NCBI GenBank assembly: GCA_035041965.1
Contig: JAPYMA010000242.1
Span: 1-64,000, forward strand
Reading direction: 5' to 3'
Length of the DNA: 64,000 bases
Source: Anisakis pegreffii
Taxonomy: Eukaryota; Nematoda; Chromadorea; Rhabditida; Anisakidae
The notes under the pieces are model-generated. The model ran no database searches. It was not told where the DNA came from and saw nothing but the letters and a program-made list of their open reading frames with translations. Position 1 is the stretch's first letter. Each line of letters starts with the position of its first letter. The position numbers and the translations under genes were made by a program. Shown here in pieces: positions 1-13,700 of this stretch.

Positions 1-32
1 TGTTGTTTAATCGGCATTGCTTTGCAGCATTG

Positions 33-2172
33 ATGTCCACAAGTGCTGATAATTGCGATGTAACGTTATCAAGAGGACGATCAGAAAATCGTTCATTAAT
101 CCAAAAGGAGACGACCGTGCAGGTTGGAATTTAGTCAAGCTTTTAATACTAATTCTAATCGAGTGTTACGGTGAAAATTTAAGGTTCAGTTGTATTCGTT
201 TAAATCACTAGTGAAAATATATGATTATTAAGTATGATGAGATTATTATTTCAGTAAGTTGGCTTGAACGAATTTGAAATTCTGTTCAAACTAGATATTT
301 GTTTCTTACTGATATAGTTGCATGCGTTTCAGAATGAGTCGAAGAAACGAAGGCGTTCAGTGCGTGGACGACGTTCAAGTATTGGCATTGTCCTAAGAGA
401 AGTTGATGGTGCTAATAACTGTGTTAGTCGTTATCTTGTCCATTTTTTTCAACTGATCTATTATGTTACGCTTGTTATATTTTTATTCCTGCTGCATACG
501 TTTGCATCTGATGAATTATTACGACGTCCACTGCACGTAGCCACCAGCTGATGTGGAAGAAAATTGATGGAATCAAAACCATGTACGAATACGTGAACGG
601 TACCACGGCGTCACAATATGCCGTTCTGACAACGAATTTGATCTGTCACACAATTTAATGCAATTTTTTGGTTCTAATGAATTAAAACTGATGGAAAATT
701 GACACGTAGTGAATCGAATTATTTTTTTGCATATAAGTATTCAAACAAGTTTTTACAATCTATTTGTCAGACCCGTCGTTGATTTCAATTCGTCGTGTGA
801 GTTGAATTAGTGCACTTACCATGACGTGTTCTTTTTTCGGTTTGTTGTTGTTCGTATCCATTTTTGAATAAGAACGGTTCAGAAGATTCGGTGGAAGTTG
901 TTGGGTTATGTTCTGATATTCGTAGATGAGCTGTTCTTCATTATTATGGGATCATGAAAATTGGGCAAGAATCAGCGAAGATTTATTGATGCTGTACCAA
1001 TTTTCATTCTTCGCAGATGCTTTCGTTTGTAGGTGGAAGTAGAAGTTCCATTGGAAGAAAGTGCAGCGAACGATTCAATGAACGAGCAAAAACAAGCGCT
1101 CCATGAAGTAGAAATGACCGAATTACATAATTACGCAAATGAAGTGGACGAAGAAATGAAAAGATGGAATGAACTCCTGGATGAGGAAGAGCATCGTTTG
1201 AGCGAGGCAAAGAGGTTGATTTTGTTTCTGATTCTGTGGTATTAATATTATTTGCAAGGTGACTTAATTATTCTTTTTCTTATCCTTTCACTGAGTGACA
1301 TAATTGAATATCTGATACGGCTAAATTAAGCGTCCCTTGAAAATCTCCAAAACATTGGTTGTTATGGATGGGATTTTTGAATTACAAATTTTTTCGTTCA
1401 AATTCAATATGAACATTTTTTCAGAGATGTTGGTCCGAAAAAAATCTCTTCAGAGCGATTCGAGGAAATTCGAAAGAAATATTTGAACGGTGAAGGTCCT
1501 TTGTATGTCTTCGATCAAGGTTTAAAGAGTTCTATTCGAAAAGCTGAAAGGGAATTCACTTCGGTTGGTTTCCCATTTATTTTTTTAAAAGCAGTTTACA
1601 GATTCATAATTGGGGCACAAAAGTTGCCATTGGAAGTAAAGTATTTGTGATGAGCAGAAGATTTCAGCCAACTTCTCACATGACAACGCCTTTAGAATAA
1701 CACACTCACGCTATACATCATTGAGGCATTGATAGTTTGTGAAAATTTCTAATCAATACTTTAAAATTCATGACGATATTATTGAAATATTTTTTGATGT
1801 AATCAGTTGATATTGGAAGTGAAGTCATATGTTGCATCCGGACGTTCCATAACAGGATACATTGATGTATTCACATTGATTTCCGAGTGAGCTGAATTGT
1901 GAAAGGTAAGTATTCGAAGAGTTTATATCATGTTTAGTTTTCAGGAGGGAAATATCGACCTTTTACGAAACGAAGTTGAGCGGTTGGAGATGGAGCTGAA
2001 GAATATTGAAGAGGATGGAGTTCGTTATTTGAATCTTTTGAATGAAGAATCGGAAGAAGATCTGATGAAGCAACTGACTGAATGTGATAAACAATTGGAA
2101 TTGTTACGTAGTTGGGCCACCGAGAAGGGATTATCACAGCGATTCGATGCAATTATGGAACAATGTCAGTGA
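33..2172 (+). CDS. Dsn1/KNL-3-like subunit of the Mis12 kinetochore complex (multi-exon)
   Basis: Likely exons: 33-122, 333-423, 548-about 627, 1033-1214, 1425-1563, 1945-2172; the last three junctions keep phase and the second and third are less sure. ATG 33 may be internal, because an AG precedes it and the gene may begin left of the window. The second exon carries a basic cluster with SVRG and RRSSIG, like the Arg/Ser-rich Aurora-B-type patch of Dsn1. The fourth encodes a helix with ELHNYANEV and RWNELLDEEE, which lines up with the human DSN1 helix containing MKEYI and TWDQLL. The last two exons are helical and acidic, with long heptad-like stretches (LLRNEVERLEMELKNI). In the family, Dsn1 links the Mis12 complex to inner-kinetochore proteins. 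The identity rests on this remembered resemblance; the coding character is firmer. Confidence 0.55.
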
Positions 2173-4646
2173 TTTACTCTGCAGTTGTCGTTTTAATGAT
2201 ATCATATTTTGTATTTGTTTATAAATGAATTTCATATCTGTTTTCTCCAAAACAATTAATGATTAACGGAAATTTCACTCTGTCTTTAATTACTTTTATT
2301 TTTATTTAGTCGATGAGCTTAACTGATTAAGGCACTTTTATTAATTTTTGATTCAAATTCACTATGAATTTGGTGAATGGCCAGTTAGTACCATCGTCTT
2401 TATACGAAACCTAGAAATAAGCTGGATGAATTCATCAATCGTGGTATTCATATATCTTCCAGTGATTAAAATCTTCTAGAGCTGCAAATAGCGTTACATA
2501 AAATACGATGGCATTTGACTTATTTGTGAGGCAGTTTGAAAGAAATGTGGGACGATAAGCAATGTAGGATTTGATTAGTTATATTTGGTGTTAATATGGT
2601 TAAGCTATCAATTACATGCGCTTCTTTGGTCAACTTCTACCATGCATCATTTCATGTCATTATTGAGATGAAGTTTGTAATGAAATTTGATGAATGCGTT
2701 AATACACACAACGTTTTGCGTAATATATATTCATATCACTACATTTTATGCCACCTCGTATATCTTTGTTTCGTCTACCGTTATCGTTATATGTAAGGAG
2801 ACTGCTACTTCATGTTTTCTTGAATGTTCTCATTTGCTCTTGAAATTCCTCGGATGTACATTCGATCGACTGATAACTTTCAGTGCTTGGTAACTGTCGT
2901 TTTACTAATTTCTTCAATACAGTCATTGTCGTCATATCAAAGTGCTCATTCCAATGTATTCATTTGAATTTATGTTCGTTCAATTGTATTTTATTTGTGT
3001 TTCGTTTCAAAGTAAAGATATTTTGAACAAGTTTATCGATTTGTTTGAAAGAAAATTCATTTCAGTTTTGATTTTTAAAATATTTCGTTCAAATTCCGAT
3101 CAACTTCGATCATATTCCCAATTTCTGAATAGTGTAGCAGTCTATCACTAGGTCTGAAATAGTGAGAAGATGGGGTGGAGAATAAGAGACATTGGGAGAT
3201 GCGCAGCATTTGGCTTTCTCAAAGTCTCGTTGGCTTTGGTAGCAATAGCCGCAATATAGTTTTGAACCGACACGGTTAGGCATGTATTGCATGCGTTTGC
3301 ATTGGAGCCCGTCAAATTCTCCACTGTAGCTATGCAAATGATGACTTATGAGAGAGAAGATGAGTTATCAGCTGTTTTTCTGTATTGAAGAATGTGTGTG
3401 CGCGTGAAGTAATGCCCAGTAACCGAAGTGCGTGCGCGCGTGTGGCGCCAGATATCAGCAAGAGTGCCGCGAATTAATTTATCCATAAGGTGCAGGGATC
3501 TGACATATTTTAAGGCTACATCTGATACACAGACCTGTAAAAACAGTTACCATCAGGTCGAACTTCCATGCAATAGAATCTGTTGGGATAGTAAATATAA
3601 TAAAGTGGATTATGACGAGTTAGGTTTCGCTCATCCCGGCTGGATAGTCTCGTATTCTTTCCGCTGAGAAATGAGTTTTTAACCATTCATTATTATTACT
3701 ACAACATGTACAGTTGTGAAAGACTGGATGACATTTGCATGCATAACACCACCACATTTACTGAACTTCAGAAAGGTGGGCATTTAAAGTGGGATGATAC
3801 AGAAGTTCGAACGATAAAGCCGACGGAAACCACCCGACTGAGTCGGGTGACCGACAAATACTCTGCGACAAGTCTTAACTCCGACAAAAATGATGAGGCG
3901 CGCGCAAATTGTCGGAGTGGCACCTTGTGGGGGACGAAATTGTCGTAGACCCACTCAATCGGCTTAAGCTCAAAATCAAGATGAGAACGGGTTGAATTGA
4001 GCCGGGTATATATCAATTAAAAACATACGTATCAAATGAAAATCCCACTTGACGAACTGTCACTCCGTTCGTATTTGGCGAACTGTCAGCCCCCCATTCT
4101 CACGGTTTGCCGGTCGATTTTCTCTCATTACAGCTTTTGAATGCGGGTTTCTTCCTAGAGGATTACCACCCAAAACTTTCGGAGATCGTCGTAACGCGCC
4201 CATTGTTGTCTAATTTGATGTTCTTCGTTCCCTTTTTGTCAGTGCAGTTAGCGGGTTTATCGTTGTTGAACAATTACAAATTTGATTCTGAATCCGTTGG
4301 TTCCATGTGACTTGTAAACTTCGTACGGATGCATTTCAGCTCGTTATGAGCCAACGTGCTAGTCTAGTAGTAAGTGCAAATTTAAGAAACTATAATAATG
4401 ATCAGTCTAAACTTGAGCCAAATCCAAGCTGATGAGGCCAAAGCAAACTCGCAGGCACTGCAACTTTATCACGATGTTCACAGATTGCTTTGATTTGCAA
4501 AGATCGCCGTTTTCGAATCGTTTAAGAGGAATGATTATTGCTTATGACCACGACGTCTTGTTCTTCTTTATTGAATGAAAAATCGATATTATATTTGGAA
4601 AAACGATGAATCGTGTGGAGTTTCTTTATTTTAAAAATAATCATTG
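2173..4646. other. Intergenic, no gene seen
   Basis: The space between the kinetochore-like gene and adr-1. The open frames here are short and lack family resemblance or paired splice sites. From about 3360 to 4100 the GC content rises and several inverted repeats appear, described separately. Confidence 0.6.
3786..4053. repeat. Possible degenerate MITE with nested inverted repeats
   Basis: The outer ends are AAGTGGGAT near 3787 and ATCCCACTT near 4042-4050, a 9-bp inverted pair. Inside are a perfect 19-nt palindrome (CACCCGACTGAGTCGGGTG, 3831-3849) and another inverted pair, ACTCCGACAA near 3880 with TTGTCGGAGT near 3910. The block is more GC-rich than its flanks. The outer repeat is short, so calling it a transposon is an inference. 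Confidence 0.35.
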
Positions 4647-4656
4647 ATTTATTCAG
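4647..4656 (+). promoter_or_regulatory. Candidate trans-splice acceptor before adr-1
   Basis: TTTATTCAG ends at 4656, with no stop-free exon ending in a donor upstream and the ATG 50 bases downstream at 4707. In nematodes this arrangement often marks the site where a spliced leader is added. It could equally be the acceptor of an ordinary 5' UTR intron. Confidence 0.4.
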
Positions 4657-4706
4657 GTGATTGTTTACTCATTGTGTATTTGACGGAACTACAATTGAAG
4701 AGAACA

Positions 4707-7700
4707 ATGGATGATGGTTATGGGTATGTACCGCCGGGTTGGAGTAAATTGGGTAACGTGAAACATGAACAAGGTGGATATTCGAATGGCGCACCATCAG
4801 CACAAATGTATTACGGCTGTGGCGGAGCAAGAAATCTACCCGCGGGTACAACATCATCCACACCATCCAAATATGTACCATTAAGTTCCCACTTTGCTTC
4901 AGATGAAGCCTGCAACCTTCCCGCTTATCCGTCACCAATTACTGCCGCTGCGGCTCGATATTACGGTCAACATTATGCTGGTTATACGCCACTTCCAGAT
5001 AATCTGCCAAATGAGTTATCGCAAGGTGGTAGTTCTAACGTGAAAACATTTCCTGTGAAATTCAGAGGGAGTGGACGACGTGGTCATGGTGGTGCATCAT
5101 TCCGAGGTGGAGGGCAGTCCCAAAAGGTTGGTAACCTCTGATTTCTGTTTATCATTTCAATTATTCGCTGAGTTCAGATTGCATGTCAATAATAAGTTCT
5201 TGCAAGTCTATCTGCTGGAACACTATTATGCACACCATCCAGGTATGTCCTGTTAAGCTCACGTTTTATATCTGATGATACCTGCAATCTACCCGCTATC
5301 CGACAGCACTTATTGCTGCAGCGATTCGATATTACGGTCAATATTATGTTGGTTGTAAAACAGTAGACATTCTGATACTTCTGTATGCCATTCATCTATC
5401 TGCAATGGTATATATTGTGTCGAATGAAATGCAGCGTCCATTCTGTAATGATGAATATCTCTTATACGCTTCAACAGTATTCGAATTCAACTACAGTGAA
5501 CAACTGAGGATTCGCCTCGTGAGAGGACTTTTTTCCAAACACTGATGGGGCACTTTGCTCTTCGATCATTCTCACTTGTCACTCTATCGACTAACCAATC
5601 AGTTCACTCATTCATGGTTGAAATTCAAATCGTAACAAATTTGGGATGCATTGCAGTGAATAATCGATTCGTCGTTCCGTTCCGTCTTTCGTCATTGAAC
5701 ATTTTCAAGCATTTTCGTCATCCTTACCATGCTCTACAATCTATATATTCGACGATGAAATTATTGCTGGCGAGTTTAATGGAACGGAAGGGCAAGCATG
5801 TCTGAGCATGGGGTTTTTATTCGAATGAGCATCGTTTTTATTAAGAAATTGAGAATTCCAGTGAGAAATCTTACCCGATTGTTCGTGATCACTTCCGTCA
5901 GATCGGTTTTATGGCATGATAATTTGTCGATATCATTGCTAACCATCAACGCACTGAACGCCCTGACTAGAAAGTCAAATGATCAGAGGATATATTTTCC
6001 GCTGAACATCCTTTTCATCCCAAAGGCTACATCTTTTCTCGTGCTCTTGCGATTTATCAATTGTCTACATTAATTTCTGTTCAAACTCATCGTCATGAAT
6101 GTGATTTTATGAGAGTTGAGTCAGTACCGATTGCAAATCGGATTTCGAATTTGAGAATCTCGCGGAAGGTTTTAGTAATGCATCGGTCTGGTGTAAATGA
6201 ATGAGATCGATCGCATTCAAATACAATATCATCCCTTTTATGATATTTTTTGATACTGGCCGTGAATATTTTGCAGTAAAGTTACTGCAGGTAAACAAGC
6301 AATGTGATTTTCGTCCCCCAAAACTGTATTAATGAAATATGGATGTTATATAAATGAACTCAACTATGTATCCGAAAGAGACATGGTGACATTATTTTTT
6401 GAATCATGTTCCCGACATCCACTTGTGAGGTTTAACAAATTTCAGCTGGCATCTGCTGATTAGATATCTTTTGATAGGAGGAGCGTTCCCTGCGTTCCCC
6501 GCCGGGGTCTTTGATGGGGACCCCTTTCCCCGACGAACACTAGCTGAGACTGGACCGAAATCTAAACGAGACTAAAGCAGATGAGGCTGAGCTGTTTTCG
6601 AGTAGTTCTTGACATAAGCCTATGATTTGTCTCATTTTAAAACGGTTTCAGTATGTTAATGAAGTCGAATAGTATGACTCTTTCAATGCCAACTGATAGT
6701 CTTTAATATTTCTGCATATTCAGTTTTTTCACGCAGATTTTATGCAGTGTGTGAATCGTTTCCAAGTTTCACCATTTTTGCACAAATTGTATATGCATGC
6801 TCGCTGATGATTTTTTTGCATTTTTGTGCGCGTAAATTCAAATTCAAATTTTGTAAATTTTGATTATTCAAATTTTGTTTACGTGCGGTCGACATGATGT
6901 GAATATTGTCGTATTTTGGATTTAAACGCGTCAGTGATTGAGCTGCACAAGGTTTTCGGTTTGTGATATTTATTCAAAAAAACTTGTTTTTCAGTTTTAT
7001 GGTTATAGTGGCAACATTGCGTTTGGTACGATGAATAACGGTTCCTCCCAAACTCGACCCAGAAAGGATAAGCCATATCAATCGTCTGGCAAAACAGCTG
7101 CAATGATTCTAAATGAGCTGTATCCTGATTTTAAAGATCACTGCTCATGCGACACGGTAGGCAGTTCGCTTTTGTAGCCAATGTATCATTTCTTCCATCG
7201 ACGTGATGTGATTTTCTATGTGCTTCCGTATCGTATTTTATTGATATCTCCTGTTACGAACCAAGAAATTGCAACGAAAAATTTCGAGCGTTCATTTGAA
7301 CGTTTCATCCGACAGTCTGGTCAGAAATGTTAATCTGCGATCGCAACGATACATTCTTTGAACCGTAACATTTATAATTCTTTATAACTCATTGCTCAAA
7401 GAACTATTGCTTGCTCATGACGTTAGAATTCTGTTCTGTTTAGCTAACGGATATGAAGGTGCCGCGATTTGAATTCAAATTTTCAATACAAGGCAGACAA
7501 TTTTCTGCTGATGCATCAAGCAAAAGAATTGCAAAACAAGTCAGTGTTCACGTTTTTCTTTGACAGAGTTTTGTTGTGCTCATTTGCTTGCAGTAAATGA
7601 GAGTAGTTTGGTTATCGTTTTTGTGTGATCACCATTATTCGTTGATTTTATTTTGAAACAAATAATGTCGGTTGCGAGAGGGATTAAGTGCTGCATTATA

Positions 7701-10700
7701 TCTGAACGCCATTTAAGTTGGCTTGTGAGCGAGCGTTGAAAATCTTAAGACCGGACATCGTCCTGGATGTACCGTCACATACAGAATCTGAAGCTCTCAA
7801 GAAAGAATCTGTGATGGAAACGAACTCTGTTAAAGGAAGCGAAACGTCGGTAAGTAAACATTATTCTTCGAAGCAGATCTTAATTTTTGAAGCCAAAAAT
7901 CCTAACTCTGAATGTATATCATCGTTTTCGGACGTACAACTCGCATATGAAGGCATTTACTAAAATTTTGAATTCGTTTCACGAAATTGACGAGGTATGA
8001 GATTTGTTTTTGCTCACTAAACAACGATTGATTATTGGTTTTGACGAAACCATATCCTTGTATTTTAATGCATTTACCTTATTTTAATACATTAACTTTT
8101 TAATAATGAGCAGTGAGGAAGTTTGAACTGCTTCTGAACTTCGCTCAGTGCCATTATTCATTAATGGTAAGTAAACGTCATCAATTTTTCGTTCAAAAAC
8201 TTTATTAAGGTTCCGTCGAAAAAGAAGAAACGTGATCCATTAACCACGTCAAATTCGCTGCCCCACTACTTCCTGAGATTATGTCAAGTAAATCTCTTTT
8301 TTTTTAAATAATAGTAAATTTTTTTATAGGTTGTGTAAGCTTGAATATGAAGCATATTTCGAAATAATAATTCAACATTCACGCGATTACTTATGTGTTG
8401 CATTCGTATTAAATTCGTTTTTTGTATAACTTGATGTGCAACTCTTTTGCATTTTCCACAGACTAAGGACTGCTCGTGTCCATTCAGTTTTAGATTCATG
8501 AGAAATTGAGGAAAATGAACGAAAGCGAATGAAGAATTAAAGCAAATTTTGTTGTTTCAATGAATCAGTCTTGAGTAGCAGCCTACTGTGCTGACATTGC
8601 TGCTACTCAAAACTGGTTGTGCTGCCCAGAGCAGCGAATTTCCGTGATGTGGTCGTTGAAGGAAGTGAGTAGCGCATGAATAAGTATGTTCAAGTCATTT
8701 AGCCAGCTGTTAATTTGCAGGAAAAGGAAGCAGAGACGAAAGTACGTTACAATCCTGAGTTCTCGTTCTGTGAGCTTCCGGTTGCAAGTGGTGCGAAGCA
8801 ACATATGAAACGTTTTCAGTAAGTTTATTTCATGAAGGCACCCGACATTTCCTCAGCATTTCAGTGCGTTCGGTTTGATACGATCAGCTTAGACTTTGTT
8901 TTTAATAGATCGAAAGTGGTATCCTTATTTTATTAGGTGCTAAGCGCATTCTCTCTTCATCCATCGCGATAATGAATTGTTGGTTATGAGTGATTGCACT
9001 CACTGTTCCAGGTGTACGCTGACGATGCTCGAACAAGGAAAAGTGTATACTCATGAAGGTGTTGGAAAGGCGGCCGGAAAGAATTCAGTCATTCGTGAGG
9101 TTAGCGTTATGAGGACTATGATATAGCTCGTGTGACACATAATTGTAAACAGTAGTAACATTATTATTATTTAGCTATCTCCGGGATCTTACCCTACTCA
9201 ATTTTGTCCGAACATATTTATTTCAGCAGCAGTTACAACTTGTTCCTAGCATTTGCTTCTCTGTGATTACCAGCATCACATTCTTTCTTTCGTGACATCT
9301 TTTACTCTCCAACACTGCACAATGATTTCTAGGGAAAGGGGCTCGAAAGAACTCGAGAAATACACTTCTTATTCGAGGTAGCATGCTTGCAACGATCACT
9401 CATAGTTATGGGATTACTGGTATCGGTTGACCGCAACCGGAACCACTTCCATAATATTTTCGGAATAATAAATTACGATTCCAGTTAACGTAAACGAATA
9501 GATTCTTAGCGATCGGCATACTAACCATTTCATTTGCGAATATTTTTAACCATTTGTGTGAATATTCTTCACCACCGTTATTCTTGTATTGTCGAATGTT
9601 TTAAGGCACTACTCGACGTCTTCAAAATCAGTCCTGAGGAAATGCGAACAATTGAACGTCGAGTGATAACATTAAGACCTGGACCTCCCGTCGCGGTATT
9701 CATTTTTTAACAACTCATAAATGCTGTAGAGAGTGTAAAACTGCCCAATGAGAGCATTAATTCTTGTTGATTTCGGAGAAGGTGATATGGTTCAGTCACG
9801 CGACTGTGCGCATCTCAGTGCAGTTGTCCGAACGAACCATCATGTGAAATTGATTTTCAACAGAAGTCGATTTCATTTCTTTTCCGAAGTTTCGTTATTT
9901 CACCACTAGTCCAAGTACTGTTCACGTTGCTAAACTCATAATTTGAGAAGAAACGAATCCCAATCCCTGATCGTTATTGCAATGCTAACAGCTTTCAGCT
10001 TTTGTTAAGAAATAATTAAATTTTTATCTATATACTTCCAACTAGAATTGACGTGGTAGGTATTCAGAATGGTTTGTAAAGTTAGTGTGACGTTTCGTCA
10101 AGAACGATCTGACGTTGACAGTTATTCGTCAGTTTGTCCATCTTATTAATATTATTATCTCACAATTTCAAAGCGAATGTATCAACTCAAATCAATGCTT
10201 TTTGTGCTTTTATTTCTTTTTTAATTATAATTCCAAAACAATTTTTTTGAAAGACATTAACTTTGTAACGACTTAATCAAGCGATCACTGCTATGCATAT
10301 TTGTTCTCTGTAATCGATCATTTTTATGGTTGCCTCATGGTAGAACCAGTGAGACAGAGGCATTAATCAATAGTTTAACGGTGTGATTAGTGGTCGCACT
10401 CTCGATTTCATTTGTGTTTCTAGTTTGGGTCAAGATGATTCGTCGTTATTTTGTTAGGGATCGAAGGGAATAAAATGAAAGAGGAAGTGAATGATACTGG
10501 TCGATCGTTCGCTTTGAAGAGTGTTGTGTGATAGTAATATCTAATTGAGGTGCTTCTGCAAGCGCTCAGCTTCTACGATCGTCCGGTGCACATTGAAGTG
10601 GACACTGCCGATGGCAAACCGCTCGAAGCAAATAGCCGTTTCATCGCCAAAATTACAATCGACAATGAAAGTAAGCATGCGTTAGCGGCACGTGTCAACT

Positions 10701-13700
10701 TGTTCTTTTCGACCAATACTCGTTACACAGTTACATTCATTAATCCAGTTGAATTGATCGCTTATCGCCCATTATCATCAGCACTTCTTTGAATGGGCTT
10801 GGCACAGTTGACACTAACCGCTATCGTATGTGTTTGATGTTTGATGTCGTGTACCGTCACATCTTTAATACTTAAGTGATGTTTATAATGAGCGTTTTTT
10901 TTTTGTTTCGAGAATATCTTACTTTTTCTCTGATGCGAATTTTACAAAAAACTCCGGAAAAAAGCGTACATGGTCACGGATATATTGATGAAAAATATTC
11001 ATTATCACGTAGTTTTTCTATAAGAATGATGACATGATTCAGCTGAGTTGCTCATCTCTTTGAATAAGTGCTGTCGAATTTTGTCGTAAGTCCTCTGTTC
11101 AATCGCTTAGAGCAGTTCAGGATTTGAAAAATTGCCCGTATTCTTATTTTACGGACTTGATTTTGAATGGAACCGATGCGGAAAATTCAGTGGTTTTACT
11201 TGACATGATGAAAATTTTTGCGTTCGATGAGTTTGGTATCATTTTCGAAATGCAGAATGGCCATTTCGGTTGGCCTAATAAGCAGGAAGACAGAGATTGT
11301 TTTTACAGCAACGATCACAGGACCCGAAGAGGACAGTAAACAAAAAGCGAAAGATGCAGCATGTCTGAAGGTGCTAACCGATATTCTTGAGCTGTCGATG
11401 CCCGAACCTGAAGAGTTCTCACTGAAACGTGCATCGTCAATACTGTCACCGTGTTACGCTCTACATCACTTGCTAGGCCAACAAAATGTTTGTTTATTTC
11501 GTATTGATAGTTGTTGAATTGTCGTCGAGAATTCTACCTTTATGACCGTCTGATTATGTACGCGCATATGTGCCTTTATATGTGTTCATCCTACTATTCG
11601 TGAAACTGCAAATTCAGAACAGATTCATTTACGTACTGAAGTTGTTCGAGTGATCTAGTAACCAGTAGGACAAATATTTTTTTGCTAACTAGATTCTAAT
11701 AGATCATTTATTACAGCATCCGATGTTTAAAAGATAAAATTACATCCACTTTTAGCGATTAATCCCACCGGATTTGAAGTATGAAGAACCATTCGTTGAG
11801 AATTTGGATGCGGGTAAAGTACCGATATTCAAATGCGTACTCACAGTTAATGGCAAAGAGACGTTCGAAGGCTTTGGCAAATCGAAAAAAGCTGCAAAAA
11901 CAGATGCAGCCGAAAAAGCACTCAAGAAAATATTCAATGTTTGTTTTCTTTCAATTCATTTCTTTTACTCAATGGAATATTGTGCTGTAATAATAAAGAA
12001 TATGAGACGCTGCGAGTAGTTTTGATGAGGAAAATGTTCTTGTTTGTGTTATAGGTGCTGCTGGTGTCAGCAGGATGGTCGAAAAATATGTTGTGGTAAT
12101 AATAATATTCATCGAATAATGCATGTATAGTGATTAACGTGAATTTCAGTTGGATTTGCAGTGTGAAGATGCGCTAGAGAGAGTACAATCGAAACGTATG
12201 AAAAGTGACGAAGCGTTGGAGTTTTGTTCGGAGATATCCGAATTTGTTCGTGGCGAATATGAACGTATTTGTATTGCGCAGGGATGTCCATTAACGACTT
12301 ACATTGCAGCGTTTGTTTCATTGAGTTGTTCGCTTAGTTAACGCATCATTTCTTGATGATCATTTATTCTTATGGAAAGTGAAACTGTGAGCAATCAATG
12401 TAATATTTGCCGTTTCTGCTCTAACGAAGTTTTCTTCTTCATTTCAACAGCTCATAGCTGAATGAGTTATTTTGAGTTTAAGCGTTCATTCATTTAAGTT
12501 TTGTACTGATTTCGCCAGACGGTGCTCGTAGAATGGTTTCCTTGGGTACGGGTCGTAATTGGGTTATTGATGGACAACTTCTCAGAAACAGTAAAGGAGC
12601 AGTTCTCGTTCACATGCAAAGTGAATTTTTTCGTGGAAATTCTTTCATTCCTTCTTTCTCTTTTTTTCTCCCAGATATTATGCATCGGAATCGCATGGAA
12701 AATTCCGTTTTCAAAATCGATCAAAATATAATAACCGTTTCAGTTCATTTGAATGTCGCATTCTAGAAGTATTTTTTTCATTTTTATGGTCACAAAGAAG
12801 CCGTGAATTGATTGGCATTCAAAATATTTGAGTTTTTATGTAACGAACTGACAAACTGTTGTTGTTTGCTGGTTTTTTGTGTAAGAAGAGGTGAATGCGA
12901 TCATATTTATGGATGATCTTTTGTGTTTGTGTTTCTGTTGTGTTCGATAAGGGTTGCATTTTGTTTCCAAATGCAGCGTTCAGTGAATTTAAAATCACGA
13001 ATAATTGATACTGCAGGTATTGTATTGGCTCGTCGCGCATTTTTACTTTTCATACACAAACAGTTGGAGATGATTAACGACCCGAATTGTGTACTTGAAC
13101 GATCAGAGCAATCAAGTAAATATCATCTTAAGGTTCTGTTTTATTCTGTTCTCTTCGATTTTTTAAATTCTTCTTTGGTGTCCACTGATTTTCGAGAAAA
13201 TATGATGAACACAAGTAAAGTGTATTAAGCACGTTCGAGGTTTTGCTTTGTTTTCTGCAGTATTTTTTGAATGAAGAACGATTGAGTGTTTTATTCAGGC
13301 AGGTTACAAGGTGATTCTCTATTCTGCATTCGCACCAAACGGTGGTCATCGAACGTCGGGTGTAAATAAAGCCAACTTGACATGTCACATGGGCAATACG
13401 AGGGCGCATGATGTACCTGAAAATGTACAAACAATGAACGAAATATACGAAACGGGAAAGGTGAACGTTATGAGTGCTGCCGACAAAATACTCAAATGGA
13501 ATTACCTTGGTTAGTGTTTCTTTTTTTGCTGCATCTTAATGCAATCAGTTTGGTTTTGCGGCTTACGTTAGCGACTGCAACACTGCTGAATCAGATCTGA
13601 ATTATCGATACGAATATGAGTCTCGTTCCAAAAGTGCACTCAACTTTATGCTGGCGGTCAAACATAATTTACATATTATCTATTATTCAGTTTTGCATTA

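Noticed and set aside
1800..1915. Open frame ending near a GTAAGT donor in the kinetochore-like gene
   Set aside because: No acceptor phase gives a stop-free exon reaching the GTAAGT, whereas exon 1425-1563 joins 1945-2172 in frame directly.
8615..8663. Small in-phase exon candidate between adr-1 exons
   Set aside because: Skipping it gives an uninterrupted dsRBD (LPHYFLRLCQ joined to EKEAETKVRYN); including it would break helix 1.
12055..12097. Short open stretch between acceptor and donor in adr-1
   Set aside because: It does not keep phase with exons 11756-11938 and 12150-12310, which join directly.
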